Of a DNA stretch of 29,592 nucleotides, positions 18,193 through 29,592 are shown in pieces. A program made the translations under genes and the position numbers. Within the stretch, counting starts at the first letter, position 1. Each line of letters opens with the position of its first letter. Under the pieces are notes generated by a model. The model made no database searches and was not told the DNA's origin. It was given only the letters and a program-made list of their open reading frames with translations. This DNA comes from Tilletiopsis washingtonensis (lineage: Eukaryota > Basidiomycota > Exobasidiomycetes > Entylomatales), in assembly GCF_003144115.1 (NCBI RefSeq), contig NW_020312027.1:54199-83790 (forward strand), in the 5' to 3' direction.

Positions 18193-19286
18193 CGCGCTTT
18201 GCTCTCCTGAGAGCTTTGGTGATACACCAGGGCACTCGCTATGCACTCCACGGCCGAGCTTTGCTGCCGTGACCGCGGCTTGTGCCTCTCCGGACCTCCG
18301 ACAGCTTGTCTTGCTCCATTCGCCCCCTTCTCCTCCTCCACAGCACGACGGCTGCTTGCGCGCGCGCGGCTGTTCTGCTAGATGCCTGCAATACCAATGT
18401 CACCTCATACGATTTGCGTGCAGTCTGCGCGGGACGCCGGCGTCGCGACGCGCCGCCCGTCAAACGGCTCCGCCGCTGACAGGGAGCTGCTCCGGCTCAG
18501 GCGTGGCAGCTTCGTTCGGAAACGTGTGCCGCGCCCGTTGGGTGGAGACGCGTGGCACTCGACCCAGATTGCCACGATCGCGAGGGTTGAGCACGACGGA
18601 CAACCTGGGCTGCTGTAGGACCGCCTACTTCTGGGCTCAGGCCAGTCGTCCGGGGCTCGTCTGCCGAGCCGTGGCGTGATGACGAGCGTCAAGACGTGTT
18701 CGGGAAGCTCGTTGAAGCCGGGTCGCCGCAGGAACAGCCCTACATCTTTGCGGCACGATGAAGCAACTTGTACTTGCGCTGAGCTGCATGTCAGAGCCAG
18801 TGGGGGGTCCTCTGCGGCACGAGGCGGTACTGCGTTGTCTCACTGCTGTCTCCACGCTCTCAGCGACCTTCTGAGGCTCGCGTGCTGTCCTCCATCGCCC
18901 CTGCCCACCCTCGTTGGCTCAACAAAGTCCATGCCCACCGCCCGGCCGCTCTCATCTCCTGCAAGCGTCGCCTAGATGCGAGGTCGCGCTCGTGAACGGC
19001 TGCGGGCTGCGCAGCAAGTAGAGGCGGGCCACAGACTCACCTGCGCCCCTCGCATCCGTCTGCCGCTCGTGCGGAAGCGTGTCATCCACTTCACTATCCC
19101 CCTCTCCACCCTCCGACTGACGCCGAGACCAATGCCAGGCCCTAGGCCCATGTTGAGCGCACGCTGCAGCGACAGGATGAAGGAGAGTCGCATTATGGTG
19201 GTACGCACAGAGAAGGGCAGCGGCGTCGAGCAGGGGTAACTAGGGCAGCGTATCGGCTAGAACGAGATGAGGACGGGAGCGTAGCC
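18193..19286. other. Intergenic region between converging genes
   Basis: About 1.1 kb separates the 3' ends of the GT25 gene and the SDR gene. No open frame shows a coding signature and no RNA gene or repeat stands out. It should carry both transcript ends. Confidence 0.5.
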
Positions 19287-20521
19287 TCACTTGGCGGCGA
19301 GGATCTGCTTGACCTCGGCCTTGATGGCCTCGGCGTCGACGCCGACCTTCTCCTTGACGAAGGCGGCGCAGAAGGCCATCATCTCGTCGCCCTTCTGTGC
19401 GTCGCGCGAGTAGGCCGTCGACTGGGCGAGCTTGGCCGTGGGCACGAGGTAGGCGGCGTCGAGCTTCTTGGCGTCGACCTCGGCCGACGTGGCGGCGTAG
19501 AGCGAGGTGCGCGCGCCGTCCTCGGCCGTGGTGAGGAAGCGCGTCATGAAGCCGATGGCGCGGCCGGCGATGGCGCCGTACGACTGGATCGGGCCCTGCG
19601 TGAGGTTCGTCTTGATGACGCCTGAGGGGTGTCAGCGCGGGCAGTGAGGGCGGCGGCGAGAGTGCGCACCCGGGTGCAGGCTGAGGTTGTAGACGCGCTC
19701 GGCGCCGAGCGACTTGAGCAGCGCCGAGAAGCGGTTGGCGAGCTGGATGTTGCCTGCAGAACAGAGAGGGTCAGCATCAGCATGTACCTGTGCGTCGCAC
19801 CACCGCGAGCGCCCTGCTTTAGCACGCACCCGTCTTGCTGGTGCCATAGCGGTACCACGTGGCCGTCGACTCGAGGCGGCCGCCGCGCTGGTTGACTTTC
19901 TCGAGGCTGCTCCAGTCCGTCGTCGAGAGCGGGCTCTTGTGGCCCATGCTCGACACGTGCACGATGCGCACGCTGCGCTCGGCGTGCTCGGGCAGCAGCG
20001 ACGTCTTGACGAGCAGCGGCAGCAGCAGGAGCGTGAGCAGGTAGTGCCCGACGACGTTGGTGCCGATCTGCATCTCGAGGCCGTCCTCGGTGAAGACGTA
20101 CGGCATCGCTGGGTGACCGGCTCAGCACTGCAGCGCATCCATCTACACGCGCACTACTCACCCATCACGCCGGCGTTGTTGAGACACACGTCGAGGCGGT
20201 CCGTCTTGGCGATGATGTCCTCGGCGGCCTTCTTGACGCTCGCGAGGCTGGCGAGGTCGCACTGGATGTGCTCGACGCGGCCCGCAGCGGCGACGTCGGT
20301 GGCGCGCAGCGAGGCGATGGCCGCCTGCGCCTTGTCGGCGGAGCGAGCGAGGAGGAAGACGCGGGCGCCGGCCTGGGCCATCTGGCGCACGCAGATGTCG
20401 CCTGCGAGGGTGGTGAGTGCGGGGTGGGGGCGCGCGACGCACGCGCGCACGCACCGATGCCGCTGTTGCCGCCGGTGACGAGCGCCACCTGGCCGGTGAG
20501 GTCGGGAAGGTCGATGGCCAT
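19287..20521 (-). CDS. Short-chain dehydrogenase/reductase (retinol-dehydrogenase-like)
   Basis: Five exons in transcript order: 20455-20521, 20162-20401, 19830-20108, 19670-19753 and 19287-19621. The introns are 53, 53, 76 and 48 nt and the protein has 334 residues. It is a classical NAD(P)-dependent Rossmann-fold oxidoreductase. The cofactor loop TGGNSGIG is at 16-23, NNAG at 97-100, the catalytic Ser in VHVSSMGHKS (about 152-161), and the active-site YGTSK at 190-194. SLHPGGVIKTNL follows, the usual post-active-site loop. The overall pattern (TGQVALVTGG, LASLASVKKAAEDI, QIGTNVVGHYLLTLLLLPLL) is that of retinol-dehydrogenase/WW-domain-oxidoreductase-like fungal SDRs, whose substrates are mostly unknown. 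The C-terminal region from about 225 is specific to such fungal members. I see no signal peptide. It is likely cytosolic or peripherally membrane-bound. Confidence 0.9.
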
Positions 20522-23500
20522 GCTGGGTGTTGGGTGAGGGGGTGATGAGGAGGGAAGGATGGCGAGGGGAGCCCGATGCCGGGCCTCATCACCGAGCTCC
20601 ACTTTGGCTGCGCGCCCGTGCACCTTTCAACGCCGGCGCCGTGCGCAGCACGGCGAATTTCAGATCGGCACCGCCGCGCGGCGGCACCGGAGCCGTCGAT
20701 CCGCCAGCTGCGCATGCGACGCAGAGGGGCCTGCGCCGCCTCACCAGCGCCGACATGCTTGCCGCACGGCCGTGGACGCGTGGCATCGAGCACTATGCCT
20801 CTCGCCATGTCACTGCACCCCGGGCCTGAGGAAGGTGATGCGATACCTCAACGGGAGCGCAGCACCGGCACGGGGCCGGGTGCATGTGGAGCGTCTCGAG
20901 GCGCTGGGATCAGGGCGACGTGCTGACTCAGCATTCTCACGCGCCCTTGGCACGCTCTTCGGCGCCCAGCAGCCCAAGCCGGCGCTAGGCAACCTCGCTG
21001 CTGCTTTGTTTTGGGCTCATATTGTGCAAAATACTTAGGCCTCGAGCCTGCCAGCGATGCTGCAGCCGCTCAGGCTTGGTAGGCGCAAGGAACAGGTGCA
21101 GGCGGGCGTGGCGAGCCAAAGTCGCGTCTTCGCATGCTGGCACGCAAGGACGCGAGGGCGTTACCCCAAATTGGGCCGCCTGCATGTCAACACGCCCCGC
21201 AGTTCTCGCTCCACCACCCACAGCAAGGAGCAGCCGCAGGCTGACTACGCAAGGTCAGCGACACGGTCCGTCCGCTGCGGTGCGTTGGCCGCCCACAACA
21301 CGGCTTGCGCCAACATGGCCTCGGCGCAGCAAGCCCGATGGCCGTCGCGGTCCGCGCTGCGTCGCCGACAACACGGCGTCTGCCAGCGCCACAGCGCCCG
21401 GGTCTCTTTCTTCCCGCCCATCAAGCCCCCGCTCTCTCCCTGGACGTCAGGATCACTCAGTCGCGGCTCATAGCAGCTCAGCTCATACATGCACCGCCAG
21501 CTGCACCTGCCGCGCGGCTCAGCCGGCCCCTCGCAGCGTCGGCAGCAGCCCAGCCGGCTGCGCAGCGCAGCGCGATCTGCTCAGAGCTGAGGTACGCCTT
21601 TTTCGCCTCGCGAAAGCGCCTACATCGCTCTGCTGACGCTGAGTCGCAGCTGCTGTCCTGGCTCGAGCTTGACGTCGTCGCCAGCCGCCAGCGCGGTTCG
21701 CCAGTCGCGCTCAGGTCACGCACTGCGCATCGGGTGATGAGCTGAGTTGTCTCACCGCTGCTCACGCCTCTCTCTCGCCGCCACCGTGCATCGAAGCATT
21801 GGTCATGATCGGAAGCTGCAGGATCTGGCCGGTCGATGCGCTTGCATGCGCCACAATCCTCGCGATCGAGCTCGTTCATCGCTCGCCTGGCGCCCGGATG
21901 GCCGAACGGCTGCAGGCATCCTTCGAGGGAAATGCGCCCGTGCGAGAGCGGGCTACGGTCGTCGAGCAGAGAGTTGGTGGGCATGGCGCTGGATAGCAAA
22001 GAGGTCCTGTCCGTCATGAGTCGGCGTGGCGCGTCAGGCTCCTCGTTCTCACCTCGTGTGTCGCTGCTCGCGCTCGGCGTGCCCGGCCGCTCGGTGTCAC
22101 TCTCGCGCAGGCCAGCTCTCGCTCGACTGCATCCAGACAGTGCACTTCGCCGAAGCAGCGGCTGCTCGTCGTCGATCTCGCCAGAGTCCCTGTCGCGCCT
22201 CGCTACGCCGCGGCTTCGGCGACGAGCATGCTCGGTCACCACCGACGCCTCGACTAGCTTCGCCGGGCTCATCGTTCAACGCACGTGCCATTCGATTCCG
22301 CGCTCTCGCGATCGCCACGCCGAGGACGCGCCTCGTCGCCAAGGTCGAGTGAGTCGCGTTCGAGGTGCTCTCGCCAGCGTCCAGCGTCGTGCAGTCAGCC
22401 AAGCTCTTCGTCACCCTCCGTGGCACCTCACCCGTCCTCCGCTCTACCTTAGCGTGCCTTGTGCTCCCTGACCGCCCGCTCACCTGCCGTTGATGGCGGA
22501 CATCACACATGCCTTCCGTGTCTTCACCTACTGTCTTTCTAGCGCGTCACCCGGCCGCGAGTGAGGGCAACATCGACCTCGCGATGCGCGCGAGATGCTG
22601 ATCAGACAGCATGGCATGCTCCGCGCCTCACTGCTCCCCCTCATCACAGCCCACCGTGTTACCTAGCACATCCGCCACTGCCGGCGGTGCCTCGACGAGC
22701 TTGACGCTTCGGCTGTCACACACAACCGCCGAGCGCTACTCCAGGCCTGCCCGGGTCTATGCACTGACCGTTTGTCGCCTCCACGGCCCACACTCACCGC
22801 TGTCAATGCATGCATGCCAGAGCCCTGTTGTGTGCCCCATCGCGTCCCTTGGTGCCGAAAGGGCGCGCAAGCTCCGCCTCTTGCCCGGATGGTGTGACGC
22901 AAGGCCGTTTGCGCTCGACGATGCAACGGCATCGCTTCTATCCCGCGTGACACAACGAGCTCCGCGCAGCGTCCAGTCGTCATGGCCGGACAAGAGAGCT
23001 GAGACAGCACCCTTCCCGGTGTGTCGGGCCGCAAGTCGTCGCTTACGCTGATGATGCAGCAGATCGGGCACAGGCGCTGGATAGGTTCTACATTGTCGTG
23101 GGACCGTTGCATTGCCTCTATCGCTCTTCATCCGTGCCGCAGACGCTCGCATTACTCGCTTGTGTGCACAGCTTTGCCGCATCACCGCTGGCTCTGGAGA
23201 CGTTCGACCGCACTGGACAGACGGCAAGCCCCGCACTGTCTGGAGGGCAATGTCGAGCTCTTCCATTCGCCTTGTGCAGCTGTTCAACCGTGAACGCTCC
23301 AGGTGTCGGCGGCAGCGCTGCGCGGGCTCACCGCATCCCTGCTAAGCCTGCTAAGGTTCTGTGTCGCGGGCACGTCGACGCGGCGGCCCCGTTTTCGCGC
23401 AGTAAATCGATGCGCCTCGGACGGCCGCGCCGCGCGGCGTCCATGAATGATTTCTGCGCCGGCAACGAGTTGTCCGGCTGCGCGCGCCATTCAGCAGGCA

Positions 23501-24841
23501 TGCAGCACAATCGGTGCCTTACTGCACACCCTAGTGCGCTTGTCGAGACTGTCGCGGCGGACAAGTCTTTCCTCAACACATCGTGCGGCTTCAAGGTACG
23601 GACCGCGCCAGGTACGAAGCCTGCGCCAGCCACTCAGAGTGCAGGGCAGTAGCTGTACAGGCCGCTGCGACAGGTCCTGCACCTGTCGGCGCGCCGATAA
23701 GGATCAGCGCGCCGAGCTGACCGCAGAGTGCTGGGCAAAGGTCCCCAGGCAAAGCGTTGCCTCCTGGCAGCTCCAACGCCTCGAACAGGGGCTGTGAGTG
23801 ACGGAGCTATGGACACCAGGCCTCGCAGGCTTCGGTGAGAATGGACTGTCTAGGCGATGCGCGCTGCGGCTGGCACTTCTTGCTGCCAACGCATGCGGTC
23901 ACGCTGCTCTGCGAGCTGTGGGTCGGGCGGAGCGCGCTCAGCTTCGTGCAGGGCAGCTGTGGTACATTGCGATGTGCTGTCTACCCGGCTCTTCCTTGCC
24001 GTGAGGCACGCCGACCGCGACGACCTGCTACACTAGCTTCAGGAGAGTGTTGATGCGTAAAGCGAGCGCAGGCTGCAGCTTGAGCAAGCCGGACAGCAGA
24101 GGTGTTGTGCTGTAGCGGCTGGCGGACAGCTGCGGCGCGGCTCGCGGAACGCGTCTGCGCGCGGCGAGGGCGCAGAAGCAGGCGCCGCAGCGGCGCGCAG
24201 CGGCATACCCGTGACGCGCCGCGCGCGGCGGGCTGCCTGACCTCCACATCACCCCCCATCGCAATGTCAGAGCGTCGCTTCACCTCGCTCCATCACCTGT
24301 CCGCTCATTGGCGGTGCGCTGCAGTGGAGCAACGCCGGCGCCGTGGCGCGGTGACGCGCGCGGCGGTCTGCTGCCTCAGGTCGGCCGCAGGTGCAGCAGA
24401 CCCTGCGCCGAAGAGCGGCCGGAAGGTCAGGCGTAGGCTGCCGTCCGCCACGACAGGGGCGGGGTGAGGCATGGAGCTCAAGAGGAAGTGAGTAGCGCAG
24501 CCTAAGCAGCGCGGCAAAGAGCGCAGGACGCTGTGCAGCCGATTGTCGCGCCGAGGAGCGAGCTGCCAGCAGAGTGCGGGTCTCGCGAAGCTGGCAGCGA
24601 GCGGGAGAGGAGTAGGAGTGAGCGCCGAAGGAGGGGCGTGGGAAGACTAGACAGAGGCCACGCGCAGAGGCTCGAGGGGTGGCGACGGCGGCGGCGGTGA
24701 CTGTGCGTGCGGCGTGCGACGGGACCGTGGCGCGGCCAGGCTACGGGAAGAACAGCAAAGAGGGATGGGCGCGGGTGATGCTGCGAAGGCTAGTCAGCTT
24801 GCTCGGCCGCTGCGAGCACTACAGACACGGGCAGCGGGGAA
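20522..24841. other. Gene-poor region, left part
   Basis: I recognise no gene on either strand. Open frames of up to about 260 codons occur, but their third-position composition is weaker than in the real genes and no domain or splice-joined model emerges. The first few hundred bases must contain the promoter of the SDR gene. A strongly CpG-rich stretch lies at about 24100-24480. No transposon protein, long terminal repeat or tandem array was seen. Confidence 0.45.

Positions 24842-24887
<46 letters not shown>
24842..24887. repeat. Homopolymer of 46 G
   Basis: Forty-six uninterrupted G on the plus strand, the second longest G/C run in the window. It lies within the gene-poor right end, about 360 nt beyond a CpG-rich stretch. 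Confidence 0.9.
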
Positions 24888-24888
<1 letters not shown>

Positions 24889-26543
24889 GCGGCGCTGTGC
24901 TGTGACGAGGTGATGGTGGAGGAGAGCTAAGGAGAAGCGCCGGTCGCAGCAGTGGCAGCAGCAGCCCAGTGCGGGGGCCGCGCCAACAACGGCAGCGCGG
25001 CGTCGTGTTTGGAGGGCACACACAGCGGCAGCGCACTGCCAAATACGCGCGGACCAGAGCGGCAGCCGCAGGACGGCGACGTTGACATGGCTGGTGGTCC
25101 GAATGAGGCAGGTCTATTGCAGCCGTGCACGGGCCGCGCTCGTTCGGTGCCGCGTCGCTCGGAACGACGGCCGCGCGAGGCGCACCTGCACGAAGCGGCT
25201 GGTCCTCTGGCCGCGACACATTCAAGAACCCTTCAATCCGGCGGCTGCAATGGCTCCACGCTTGTGCGGCTGAGTGTCTGCGTGACGTCTTGCGCGCAGC
25301 AATGCGCAGACGCGTCGTCGCGTGGACGGGGCCGGACTCGCCCGCGCTTCATGGACGACGAAGTGTGCGACGGTCGGCTGCGGCAAGCAAGAGCCTGCTC
25401 CCAGGGGCTTCCCTCGATGCGCTGTCTCTCGTTCCGTTGCGAGAGCGCTGCGTGCAGCGACCGCTCAGGAACGGCCAGCGCATGTGGGCAGCGCACAGCA
25501 AGAGTTGCAGCGAGGCTTACTGCGCCCGGAACTTGACGCTTCGCATCACAGCGGCGTCGCTGTGCAGAATGAAGGACTTGTGAGGCCGACGCTCCCTGCT
25601 CTGGAGGCGACCGTGCCGCTCTGCCAGGTCGACGCGGTGCTGCTCGAGAAGCGAATGCCGGCGTCGGATTTCGTCGAGCGCATGGACTGGCAGCGCTTGC
25701 AGTGCTCTCCCTGCTCTGCATTGGCACCGATGGCGCATGAATCCGCAGCCAATTTGCCTCAATTGCGCTGCTGGGCGTGTGGTCTTGCAACCGCGCCGCC
25801 TTGTGTGCGCCTTCTCGCTGAAGGCCGCGTGCGATGGGTCTCGACACCGGCTGCAAGCTGCGCCATTCGCCTCTTCGCTCATCGCCTCTGCGCTCTTGTC
25901 GCGACGTCGCCAAGCCTGCTCGCAGCAGCAGCGCCTCATCCCCGCGTGGAAGCGCAGCACTTCTAGCGTCGTGTTGACTAAGCAACGACGGAGCGGCACA
26001 CAACACCCACGTCAAGCAGATTGCTTCGGATCACTCGCTAGCGGCGTCGGTGCGCGCGATTGCAGCAAGCCCAGCCCAGCTGCTCTCCTCTCTCTGGCGG
26101 GCTATCGTCGCACTGCTGCGAGCCCACGTGGAGCGGACCGCTCGCCCTCTGCGAGTCCCGCGAACGGGCAACTGACGGGCGCACAAGGCAACGACGACGT
26201 TCGAACCTGCAAGCCGTGCAGGTGGGCGCACGAGGCGGGTCGTCTCGCAATGAAATGAGGCCGAGTCTGCTTCGCGCCGATGAGCAGTGAGACGCGGCCG
26301 GTCACAGTGCCAGCCCGGCATGACTACTTGCCTAGCGAGGGTGGCGAAGTCTGTCCGACATATGCAGAGGCTTCACGCGGCTCTCGCAGGAGCTGAGGGC
26401 GGGGAGGGGCAGCTTCAGGAAGCAAAGCGAGATCACGGGCACATAGATAGGCTTTCGCGGTGGTGCCTCGCACCGGGTCCGTCAAAGAGCGACTGAGGCG
26501 CCCGGAGCCGGCAGAGAGTGGCGCGGGGTGCGAGACTTGTTGA

Positions 26544-26553
26544 GGGGGGGGGG
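26544..26553. repeat. Homopolymer of 10 G
   Basis: Ten G on the plus strand, the shortest of the G/C runs noted in this window. Confidence 0.75.
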
Positions 26554-27126
26554 AAGGTCTGGTCGCCACAGCAGATGAGTGCGCCGCGCGCCGTCCATGG
26601 CGGAGAGTGTCGGACAATTCAGCTGCGTGCGACGCTACTTGGGGTGTCGCATCTGTCGGCGGCCAATGGAGACCATTGGGGTTTGTCGACGTCTGCCGTC
26701 AGGAAGGCCCGTGAGAGGAATGCGTTGCCATGGTCCACACAAAGTAGCGCTACGCAATGAGCGGTGGGCAGGGTACATCGAAGAGCGCACAGAACGTGGC
26801 GAAGACGGAAACGTCGAGCTCACTTGGCAAGGCGAGTGCGCAGGGCCTACAATGCCAGCGGTGCACGCGGCGCTCTCTACGGCAACTGCGACCGGGCGCG
26901 AGCAGACAAGCGAACAGCTCGCTGTACCAACACTCACCAGAGTGCTGGCGAGACTGGCGAGGACAGAGAAAGCGGGTGAGAGAGGAGAGGGGGGCGCAAG
27001 GCGGGTTCCAGGTGCGTCGCGAAAGCAGCCAGACTGCAGCCGCGGCCTCCAGGGCGGCCTTGTCTTGTCACTTGCGCTCTCAGGTCGTACCGTACCATGC
27101 ATATTTCTGCGGACTGGAACGGTAAT

Positions 27127-27148
27127 ACAGGTCCTCTACAGGTCCTCT
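27127..27148 (+). repeat. 11-bp tandem duplication
   Basis: The sequence ACAGGTCCTCT occurs twice without a spacer, at 27127-27137 and 27138-27148. It is probably a simple slippage duplication. Confidence 0.7.
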
Positions 27149-29592
27149 CGCAAGCCGGCCTGTTGCTTGCACCCGAAGCGATCTCTTCGTCACAGGTACA
27201 CGCGAACCGGGCGTGCAGAGACGCGCCGCGCACGGCATTCAGGGCCACACTTCTATCAGCTGAGCTTGTGTGCGGGAATGTCGAGCCCAGAATCTAGCTA
27301 AGACAGCCCAGGTCCCGATTTTGCTATCAAAAGTACCGCCACGCAAGACCCGTGGGCCTGGCAGCAGGTCGGTGACTCGGCGGAGCGGCTGGCCTCGCGC
27401 TGCTGCACCTGCGCTCCCACCACCGCGCGCCGATGCGCTGCGCGTCCCCACCGCAGCGCGCACCGCCATCGCGTCGTCTGTCAATCTTCAGCCAAACGCT
27501 CTGCCGGCATCCGGGCCGTCGAGGTACGACACTAAGCAGCTTCAATCTCGATCCAAAATGAGGCAAGATTCGAAATGCATTTACTGGCAGCTGGAGGGAG
27601 GCTCATGCATGACGCGCAGGGGCGGGCATAGGCCGCCAAGAGTGCAAGCCGCGCGCGTGCTCACGGCAAGGTGCGCAACGCAGCACAGGCAGCGCCAGCA
27701 CCTGGACGCGCCAGGAAGCTTGCGCCGCTGCGGCAGGAGTAGCGAAGCAGCGTCAAGTGGAGTACCACGGAGTCCGCAGCAGATTGCAGCAAGGCGGGCT
27801 GCCGTCCTCCGGTAGCTTGCCTCCACGATAACGTGCGCGACACGCGTGACATGGCAAGATGAGTATGCCATGGGAGTGCGGCATGTCATTTGTCTGTTGA
27901 GCGGGCACAGCTGTACGGCGGCTCCTGCCAGCAAGTAGTACGCTCCGTGCATAATGAGACGGGCTGGCGGGGATAGCAGTCTGCGGGCGCAGGGCAGTCG
28001 CAAGCAATGACGAGTCAGTGCACAGAAGGTGCGTTCAGCGGCGGCGGAGCACTGGCCGCGCTCGCAGCACAAAAACGAGCCACAAACATGCTCAGAGGGC
28101 ACATTGTGCGGCTCGTGACACAGCAGCAAGCCCCCTCGCTCTCAAAAGATCGCGCACAGCAGCAGCGACAGCCAGACGCCGCCAGCCACGGGCAACACCA
28201 GCGGACCAGTCAAGAGAAAAGGCGCAAGAGACGGCGCATCGGCGAGACAGCGAGCGTGAGCGTCGTGGTATCAAGAGCCCAGCCTCACGTGAGCGAGGGG
28301 ACCCTGCTCGCAGTTTCGGTTGGTAGCGCACGGCTGGGAGCGGCGGAGGTCACTGCCTGGTCACAGAGCCGCAGAGCCGCCGTTCCCGCGCAACACGCTG
28401 TGTGTGTGATGCACGGCGGCAGAGAAGCAGCGCCTGAGGTGAGTAACCAGGCCGCAACATGATAACGAAGCCTCGCTGCGTCTTGCTCGCCGTCTCAATC
28501 CGCTTGCGGAGCGAGAAGCGCTCACTTGCCGCCTGAGACGAAGAAAGCACGCCGCCGCAGCATCACCTGCCTTTGTCAGCGCTTGGACCCGCTGCGTGCG
28601 CCTTGCGCATCTTGTAGCGCTCGTGGCGCCTGCCTCGCGGCTCGATCGTACGCGAGCGACGCTGCTCGCCCGCTGGCAGATCAACCCTGGCCCGCTGCTT
28701 GTCAAGGCTGTTGTGTCGCTGTGCACCAGAAGCGACGGGCCGCAGAAAGGGCGGGTTGTATTCATTGCAGCAACAGCGTCTGAGCAGTCATCCAACATTG
28801 AGGCAGCTAGTGCTTGTACCGCCCTCGTCTCCTCCGCTCACCATGTTTGCTTTTGGCTTGCCGCAACAGATGTATGGCGAGGCGCCAACCCACTCCCTAC
28901 GCGGCCTGTGGTGAGCTGTCTGGCAGCAGAAGACGCCGCGGTCGCTGGCGAGAGCTCAGAAGGCGGGTGCGCTTGTGAGCGCTTGCGCCATACACAACGC
29001 GCAGCGAGGCCTCAAATGCCTTGCACATGCACACCGCTCCCCGTCGAAGCGCCTGCGTCCGCAACAACAGGCAGCATAGGCGATGCGTGTTGCTGCTCAG
29101 CGCCGCACATTGCGCACGCATGATGCTTGATGCAGAGGTCCCAGCCCGACAAGAGCTCGCGAGCGGCCCTGGCTGCAGGCCGCGGTGTCGCAAAGCGCAG
29201 CCGCAGCATTGTCAGCGACACGCTCACCAATGAGAGTTGTCTCGAGTCGCTGCCAAGTCCCCCCTTCTTTCCCCCTTTTCCTCTGCCTTCTCCTCTTGCG
29301 TCAACAACCTGCCGCACTCCGGCCGCCCTGGCTAGCTCTTTCTTCCTCTTGTGCAGCGGTTTTCAGGCGTAAGCCAGGAGAAAGGTCGTAACGTCCGTCG
29401 GGGAGGCGTCTCCCAAGATTGCTCTTGCTTGCGCCCAGCGAGCACGGGCAAGGTCGCGGGCACCAATGACCCGACAACACGCGGTGCACAGGCAGAGCGG
29501 CGAAGAGCAGGGCATGCTGGGCTTGCCGCTCTCTCGGCAGACGCCAGTTCATTGTTGCTTGCCATGCGCGGGAGCGCAAGGGACTGGGGAGA

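Larger units (their letters stand above)
24888..29592. other. Gene-poor region, right part to window end
   Basis: About 4.7 kb with no recognisable gene, RNA gene or mobile element. Minor structure includes a run of 10 G at 26544-26553, an exact 11-bp tandem duplication at 27127-27148 and a C/T-rich patch at about 29257-29297. One open frame at 28007-28438 ends at a good donor sequence but matches no family, so I do not call it a gene. Confidence 0.45.

Noticed and set aside
21890-21990. tRNA-like segment (GGATGGCCGAACGG resembles the D-arm region of Ser/Leu tRNAs)
   Set aside because: No matching B box (GGTTCGA) follows and I could not fold a cloverleaf.
21478-22272. Minus-strand open frame of 264 codons with Ser/Asp-rich and Arg-rich segments
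   Set aside because: It starts with ATG and part of it has moderate third-position G/C. However, no domain is recognisable, the composition drifts along its length, and an equally long frame exists on the opposite strand.
25233-26015. Minus-strand open frame of 260 codons
   Set aside because: No recognisable motif, Ser/Arg/Ala-rich noise composition, and overlap with comparable frames on the plus strand.
26196-26215. GGTTCGAA on the minus strand, resembling a tRNA B box
   Set aside because: The B-box 3' part does not fit and no A box lies at the proper distance.
28007-28438. Open frame with a basic KRRKRRR cluster ending at a GTGAGT donor-like site, with a possible Cys-rich continuation after 28573
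   Set aside because: The Cys spacing does not fit a Zn2Cys6 cluster, no family is recognised, and a donor hexamer alone is weak evidence in GC-rich DNA.

Overview
The window looks like a stretch of nuclear chromosome from a GC-rich fungus, most likely a basidiomycete (a smut-type Ustilaginomycotina yeast is my guess, held loosely). Genes are split by short GT-AG introns (21 of the 23 I can place are 48-81 nt). Start codons sit in CC-rich Kozak contexts, coding frames use mostly C or G at third positions, and the proteins are of fungal families. I found no operons, Shine-Dalgarno sites, CRISPR arrays, tRNA or rRNA genes, or transposon proteins.

Layout. 1-880: no gene; it holds a paired bZIP-type site and a run of 95 C. 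881-1765 (-): PhzF-family isomerase-like protein. 1766-1997: short divergent promoter with a CACGTG box. 1998-4588 (+): membrane-anchored alpha/beta hydrolase of the steryl-acetyl-hydrolase/HSL type, three exons. 4773-6587 (+): cytosine-deaminase-like amidohydrolase, eight exons. 6588-8174: no gene seen. 8175-9482 (+): single-exon lipase-like alpha/beta hydrolase. 9483-10997: no gene seen. 10998-12789 (-): GT34 glycosyltransferase, seven exons including a 10-nt microexon. 12790-14947: divergent intergenic region. 14948-16260 (+): UDP-galactose/nucleotide-sugar transporter. 16849-18192 (+): GT25 glycosyltransferase. 19287-20521 (-): short-chain dehydrogenase/reductase. 20522-29592: about 9 kb in which I recognise no gene.

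How the genes fit together. The clearest functional grouping is the run GT34, UDP-galactose transporter, GT25 (10998-18192). The transporter would bring UDP-galactose into the Golgi lumen, and both transferase families include enzymes that use it. I read this as a candidate galactosylation cluster. The left side carries two alpha/beta hydrolases, an amidohydrolase and PhzF with no obvious shared pathway.

The strangest physical feature is a set of pure G/C homopolymers (95, 46, 24, 22, 11 and 10 nt). They lie just past the PhzF stop codon, inside the hydrolase's unusually long first intron, directly after the ATG of the GT25 gene, and in the gene-poor right end. They may be real, expansion-prone tracts or partly assembly artefacts; long reads would decide. 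All exon models were built by hand from splice motifs, frame and family similarity, without alignment or transcript data.
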